Assembly: GCA_001969505.1 (NCBI GenBank)
Contig: LSSK01000742.1
Span: 1 to 45,700 of the forward strand
DNA length: 45,700 nt
From: Zancudomyces culisetae
Lineage: Eukaryota > Kickxellomycota > Harpellomycetes > Harpellales > Legeriomycetaceae
Reading direction: 5' to 3'
The notes below the pieces were generated by a model. The model saw only the letters and a program-made list of their open reading frames with translations. It was not told where the DNA came from and did not search any database. Shown one piece after another: positions 41,366 to 45,700 of this stretch (its first letter is position 1; every line of letters begins with the position of its first letter). The translations under genes and the position numbers were made by a program.

Positions 41366-43092
41366 TCATTTCTGTCTGCGTGGCGGTTTTGGTAGTTCAT
41401 TAAAACTATTTTCCTCTTTATATCGATTTTCTATTAACTGTGCTGTTTGTGATTTTTGTTGTTGGGCTGCAAAATTGAATCTTTTTGGAACCGAACGTGC
41501 TGGTTCCGGTGATCGATACGACAATACCCGTTCTAGTTTATTCATTCGGGCTGTGCCACCCATCGAGGCTCCTACACCCACACCCGCGCCCACACCCCCA
41601 ACTCCCGCACCCATTCCCATTCCTATTCCCCCCATTTCTCTTCCGGCTCCTAATCCTGCCCTTTTGATAATCTCCTCTTGTTTCATTTCCGTTTTACTGA
41701 AAATCTCCAGTTTCTGCACAAACACTACCCCCATTATCTGCTCCACTTGCCGCATTACTGAGTCTGCACCTGTGGAATATACCATTCGCAACTGCGCGCG
41801 GCTGTTTTCGGGAATATACATTACAAACACTCGTCCTTGTACCACAACATACCTTGGCTCGTTATCTTGGCCAACTGCACCTGCATCGTATCCAACCCTC
41901 TTTATACATACTTGTTTCCTATTCAAAATCTCCAGTTCTATCCATCCATAATTCCCTTGTTGTATCAACGAAGTAGCTGCTGTCCGCATCTCTGTCAATC
42001 TCTGTTTTGTTTCTTCAGCAAGCGGCAACTCCACTCTTACAAATCCACCTGTGACCGCTGCTTCGTTATGTTTGTTGCTTTGTCTCTTCATTCGTTCTAT
42101 AAATTCTCGATTAATGATCTCCTCCCTTGCACGGTCCTCATTTTCGAGCAACGCGAGTTTTTCAAGTTCTTTTGTTGACATTGCATTGCGCGGATCATCC
42201 TTTTTTTCGTCCTCAGCACTTTCTGTATTTCTTTCTGTACGTACTATACGGTCGGCTGCTAAAATAGGTCGAACATTCATGCCTGTGTTGCGATAGCTTG
42301 TACTTAGCTGTGACGAACTTGTATTCGAATGCTGTGTGGGTACGTTGGATTTTATTGATATGTACTCACCCAACTCCTCCTAGTTATTTAGTCCCGTGTT
42401 ATTATTCATTATCGTTATTGTGATTATTTTTCAATTTTTTTTTTCCTCCTTTAAAACTACAGAATACTTACCAAATTACTCGCTTGTCCGTTATTTCCTA
42501 TTTTGTTGTATCCAATCGCCTGCAGAACTTGGCTCTTACTACTAGCATACTTCATTCTATCCCTAATACCATTACTATTACCATTGCTATTGAAATGCGC
42601 TACGCCAGCTGAAGGAACCCACAAAACAATATCCCATACAACGCTGCTTCCTTTTATTGCCCCCGTAGGACTGGAACTCCCGCTAGAACCGAACCGGTTG
42701 TATATTTTGTTCTCGTGTATACTACCATGTGCATCTAAATTGCTGGGTTTGGCTCGCAAATGCAACAAATAACAAATAGTATCCAGTTGCAATTCCTGGG
42801 CTAGTTGCTGACCAGTGATACTTGAGGGTCCATTGCCACCATTCAGCCCAATAACCTTGTCGACTTGAAGTGTTTTAGTAATTTGGATAGTTTCATTTAC
42901 TATTTCCAATTTAAGTATTACTAGACCTTGCCCTGAGTTGCCATTTTTGCTATCACCATTACCAATTCCTTGAAATTGGGGTGATGATTTTCCCTGAGAA
43001 CTGTCCAATGCCGCAACTAGACTTTTTTCATGGTCTTGCAAAGCCTGTTTTAGGGAAGCATCGACAGTTATTCCACTCTGCACACTTGTCAT
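41366..43092 (-). CDS. TWF1: Twinfilin, two ADF-H domains
   Basis: Two exons on minus: 43092..42472 and 42379..41366, 544 aa. The donor GTAAGT and acceptor ACTAG give a phase-0 join (SNL/EELGEYIS). The first ADF-H domain spans residues 1-207, recognised by ITVDASLKQALQDHEKS at the start and the actin-contacting VWDIVLWVPSAGVAH and DRMKYASSKSQVLQAIG. A charged linker (ELEKLALLENEDRAREEI) leads to the second ADF-H domain (about 319-446), with QLRMVYSTGADSVMRQVEQI. A Gly/Met/Val repeat (449-482) and a basic Pro-containing tail follow (RSPEPARSVPKRF), the place where twinfilins bind capping protein and phosphoinositides. Twinfilin sequesters actin monomers and promotes depolymerisation. Budding yeast Twf1 has 332 residues, so low-complexity text explains the extra length. 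Confidence 0.88.
41572..41634. repeat. Hexanucleotide repeats in the twinfilin gene
   Basis: CACCCA/CCCATT-type units on plus encode the Gly-Met, Gly-Ala and Gly-Val alternation of the twinfilin tail on minus. Confidence 0.7.
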
Positions 43093-43236
43093 TTTTTTCT
43101 ATATGTCTGGATATCTTTTTGTTTAATTTCAAATGTATAAGTTATAGTTTTAGGATATTTTTAAATTAGTATTTCAAATTATTGAAAAATTGAAATGCTA
43201 TTGATTCTTATGTTGAAGTTTGGGAGGAAGGGGAGC

Positions 43237-43260
43237 GACTGAGTGACTGAGTGACTGAGT
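43237..43260. repeat. Three tandem GACTGAGT units
   Basis: Exact 8-bp tandem repeat, 145-168 nt upstream of the twinfilin start. Possible protein-binding repeats or simple slippage. Confidence 0.8.
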
Positions 43261-43880
43261 GGGTGGAGCGAGTGAAATACTCAAGACTTTTTAATCTTGC
43301 CATTTTTTCTGACTTTGTCCTATTTGATAAGTTCATATGGGTTGGAAAACAAATAGATGTTTGATGTTTTGTTAAACAAGATATAATTTGCTGGAAAATA
43401 GCAGCGATTTTTCATTGCACACATAGAAAAATACAACTATGGTTTTTCCCACTAACCATCACCCCTTTTTTAAGCCCCTATTGTCATAATTCTTGTTTTA
43501 TTTATTGTGTTTTAAACCAAGATGTTTATAGATATATTTATTTCAAATGTAAATATAATCAATAAACAACTGACTACTATTACTCGTTGAAACCAACAAT
43601 GTATACATATATAAATATAGGTAAATGAATTGTATTCACGCTTATAATAAAAGAAACTTTGTGTTATAGTCTCAGGCACACAAGGACAAGACTGTAATAC
43701 CTTTGGTAGCGACAAAGTTTGAAAGAATTAAAATTTAATATCAATACCTAGACGTAAAAATCAGGGGAAACGGTGTATCTACATGGGTACTGACCTGTTA
43801 TATTTTTCTGTATGACATCAATGGACGCTGTACAAGAGCACATACCAAAATTTCACATCTATATACTAGGTTTCGGTGAT

Positions 43881-43912
43881 CTGACCTGACCTGGTCTGGT
43901 CTGGTCTGGTCT
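43881..43912. repeat. CTGAC x2 then CTGGT x4 pentanucleotide repeats
   Basis: Two related pentamer runs abut in the gene-free region between the divergent twinfilin and TFIIS genes. Confidence 0.8.
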
Positions 43913-44501
43913 CCAGCTAACTGAAAATAGCCAGTAAATAAAGCGAGATGATTAATTTTCCAGAACCAGTCACCAAGTACAATTATTGGGACTGCAAATC
44001 ATTCAAAATTATGTGTGCACTGAGTTTATTTACACACTTTTTTTTTCATGAATCCAGCTAAAGGGGTATGCGGAAAAGTTGATCCTTAATACTTGGTATC
44101 CGGATCTTATCCCCATATATTCAAGAAATTTTCGCGTCTCTCGACACACCACCTGTATGTTGACGTGCTTTGATGATTATTAATCTCCAACACCATTTTT
44201 AGATTCGAGCTTTTCATTTTCACATTTTCTGTTTTTTATTTATTTTTTATACAAACAATGAAAAAACTCCCCCTTCAGTTCTTCATTTTTCGCTTAGTCT
44301 CACCCTCGCCCTATTCATCTCTTTTTTCCCCCCATTATTATCTATAATATATTTGATTACAAACAAATTCGCATAGATTTGGACAAAATCAACAAAACAA
44401 ATCCAACAAAAAATAAATAACAGAAAAAACAGTTGTAATTGCTTAATATATTTTCCATTTCTACGACCTTTGCGAGCCCAAAATAGGGAGGAAAAAATTC
44501 C

Positions 44502-44518
44502 AAAAAAAATTTTTTTTT
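44502..44518. promoter_or_regulatory. A8T9 tract upstream of TFIIS
   Basis: Eight A then nine T, 106 nt upstream of the TFIIS ATG, like the blocks at 6204 and 34887. Confidence 0.35.
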
Positions 44519-44623
44519 CTCCTTCAATCAAACCTTTTCTCCTTGATATATTTCGATTTTAGCGATACTAAAAATGTAAATATCCACTATTATTACAACA
44601 AACTATTTTGAGGGTGCAATAAA

Positions 44624-45700
44624 ATGTATGAACTGGATGATATTGTAACTTTTAAAAAGGCACTCGTTAAGGCTCAAGAGCTGGAGAATGTCGAGGTAAG
44701 ACGGCACAAAAACTCATTGATACTTTGGAAATCGGAATTAATTTGTCCATATTAATTTCTTTTTTGTTGTACTCTGAAATTATAAACAATTAGAAAATCA
44801 CAACGATCTTGGAAAGATTGAACAGCGTGACAGCCACAGAAAGTATTTTGAGAGTAAGTATCCGTTATCTGTTTGTTCTTATTAATGCTCAGAAGGGGAC
44901 TTCAAAACCGAATTAGCTTCATACTTTCCCCCTCATTCCTTTGAAGATTCTTCTTCTATTTTCTCCTCATTAATACAAGTTGTATGTGACAAACCAATTA
45001 GAACACAGGAATAGGCCAGGTGGTCGGAAAACTAAGATCGGATAAAAATGAAGCGATATCCAAGTTGGCAAAGGGTGTGGTAGATAAATGGAAAAAAGAT
45101 GTGAGCATGTCCTCTAATAAAAGAAAAAAGGACGAAAAGCCCGTAAAAAAGGTAAAGGATTCGGAAAATGGCAACAAAGAAAAAATAGAATTGGAGAATC
45201 GGAAACGTCTAAAGCCACAAGACGAACAAGAAGGGAAAAAAGAGGTCGAAACTAAACAGCAAGAAGACGAGTCGCAAAGTAAAAAGGCAAAGCTCGAGAC
45301 TAATGGTAGCAAGACCGAGGAAAGGACTTTTGATAGCGACAGCGTAAAAATCAAAAGCACCGAAAACAAAATGCGCGATAATGGAATCAAGATGCTGTAC
45401 AATGCACTGGTTACTGATTCCGACATCGATAGCGAAATTGCAATCCAAAAGGCGATTGAAATCGAATCAAAGGAGTTTGAGAAAAACAAGGCCAACGAAA
45501 AGGTATACAAACAACGAATACGGTCATACTTTTTGAATCTAAAGGACAAGAAAAATCCTGCTCTAAGAGAAAACATTCTGTGTGGCGATTTGAGTACCGA
45601 CAGATTTGTAAATATGACCACCCAGGAAATGGCCTCTGAAGAACGAAAATTGGCTGATATACAGATCAATAGTGAAAATATGTTCAGAGCTCGCGGTGCT
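44624..45700 (+). CDS. DST1: Transcription elongation factor TFIIS, 3' part cut by the window end
   Basis: Three exons so far: 44624..44695, 44794..44853, 45002..45700 (open at the window end), 277 aa visible. Donors GTAAGA and GTAAGT; acceptors TTAG; all joins phase 0. Residues 1-about 76 form the N-terminal LW-type helical bundle (TTILERLNSVTATESILR, then NTGIGQVVGKLRSDKNEAIS). A Lys/Glu-rich linker follows. The central polymerase-binding domain runs from RDNGIKMLYNAL to ENILCGDLSTDRFVNMTTQEMAS and reaches NMFRARGA at the edge. The C-terminal zinc ribbon that enters the Pol II funnel and stimulates transcript cleavage is beyond the window. Two small 5' introns interrupt the N-terminal bundle. 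The family call is secure. Confidence 0.93.

Larger units (their letters stand above)
43093..44623. other. Divergent region between twinfilin and TFIIS genes
   Basis: 1.5 kb, with no supported gene. It holds a small GACTGAGT tandem repeat, a CTGAC/CTGGT repeat, and an A8T9 tract near the TFIIS start. Confidence 0.5.

Overview
The window reads as a nuclear segment of an AT-rich, intron-containing ascomycete yeast. Evidence: ARID-containing KDM5-type JmjC protein, Nup133-family nucleoporin, Vps34, twinfilin, TFIIS, MRP10, the mitochondrial helicase MRH4 and a DSC2/UBAC2-like rhomboid protein; short introns (about 70-290 nt) with GTAAGT-like donors, some with CTAAC/TACTAAC branch sites; TATA boxes 30-90 nt before several starts. 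CTG codons fall on leucines that are invariant in Vps34 kinases (for example the third Leu of the HLDNLLLT stretch, codon at 40880-40882), so the CUG-Ser and CUG-Ala yeasts are unlikely. Genus and species are not determined; an early-branching Saccharomycotina lineage is my best guess.

Layout. 1-5.4 kb: large KDM5-like chromatin gene (minus). 6.9-26 kb: a sparse region with long gene-free stretches and mostly membrane or secreted proteins: a Ser/Ala-rich protein with a hydrophobic C-terminal tail, two TMEM198-like membrane paralogues with identical intron positions, an unrecognised multi-exon gene, a secreted Lys/Pro-rich protein, a Dal5-type transporter, a membrane-anchored SGNH-hydrolase-like protein that lacks the catalytic residues, and a secreted CBM19-like Gly-rich protein. 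27.7-45.7 kb: a compact housekeeping region: dysferlin-domain (Spo73-like) protein, DSC2-like ER/Golgi protein, NUP133-like, MRP10 and MRH4 as a divergent mitochondrial pair, VPS34 (six exons), twinfilin (two exons), and the start of the TFIIS gene (three exons, cut by the window end).

Functional themes. MRP10 and MRH4 both serve the mitochondrial ribosome and share one 600-nt intergenic region centred on an A10T9 tract. Many housekeeping proteins carry alternating dipeptide low-complexity inserts encoded by imperfect hexanucleotide repeats, a recurring trait of this genome. The 7-26 kb region looks like an accessory cell-surface neighbourhood. Nothing here is a clear CRISPR array, transposon or tRNA. 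The best leads for novelty are the SGNH pseudo-hydrolase, the TMEM198 pair with signal peptides, the KDM5 protein without its first PHD finger, and the unrecognised split gene near 15-17 kb.
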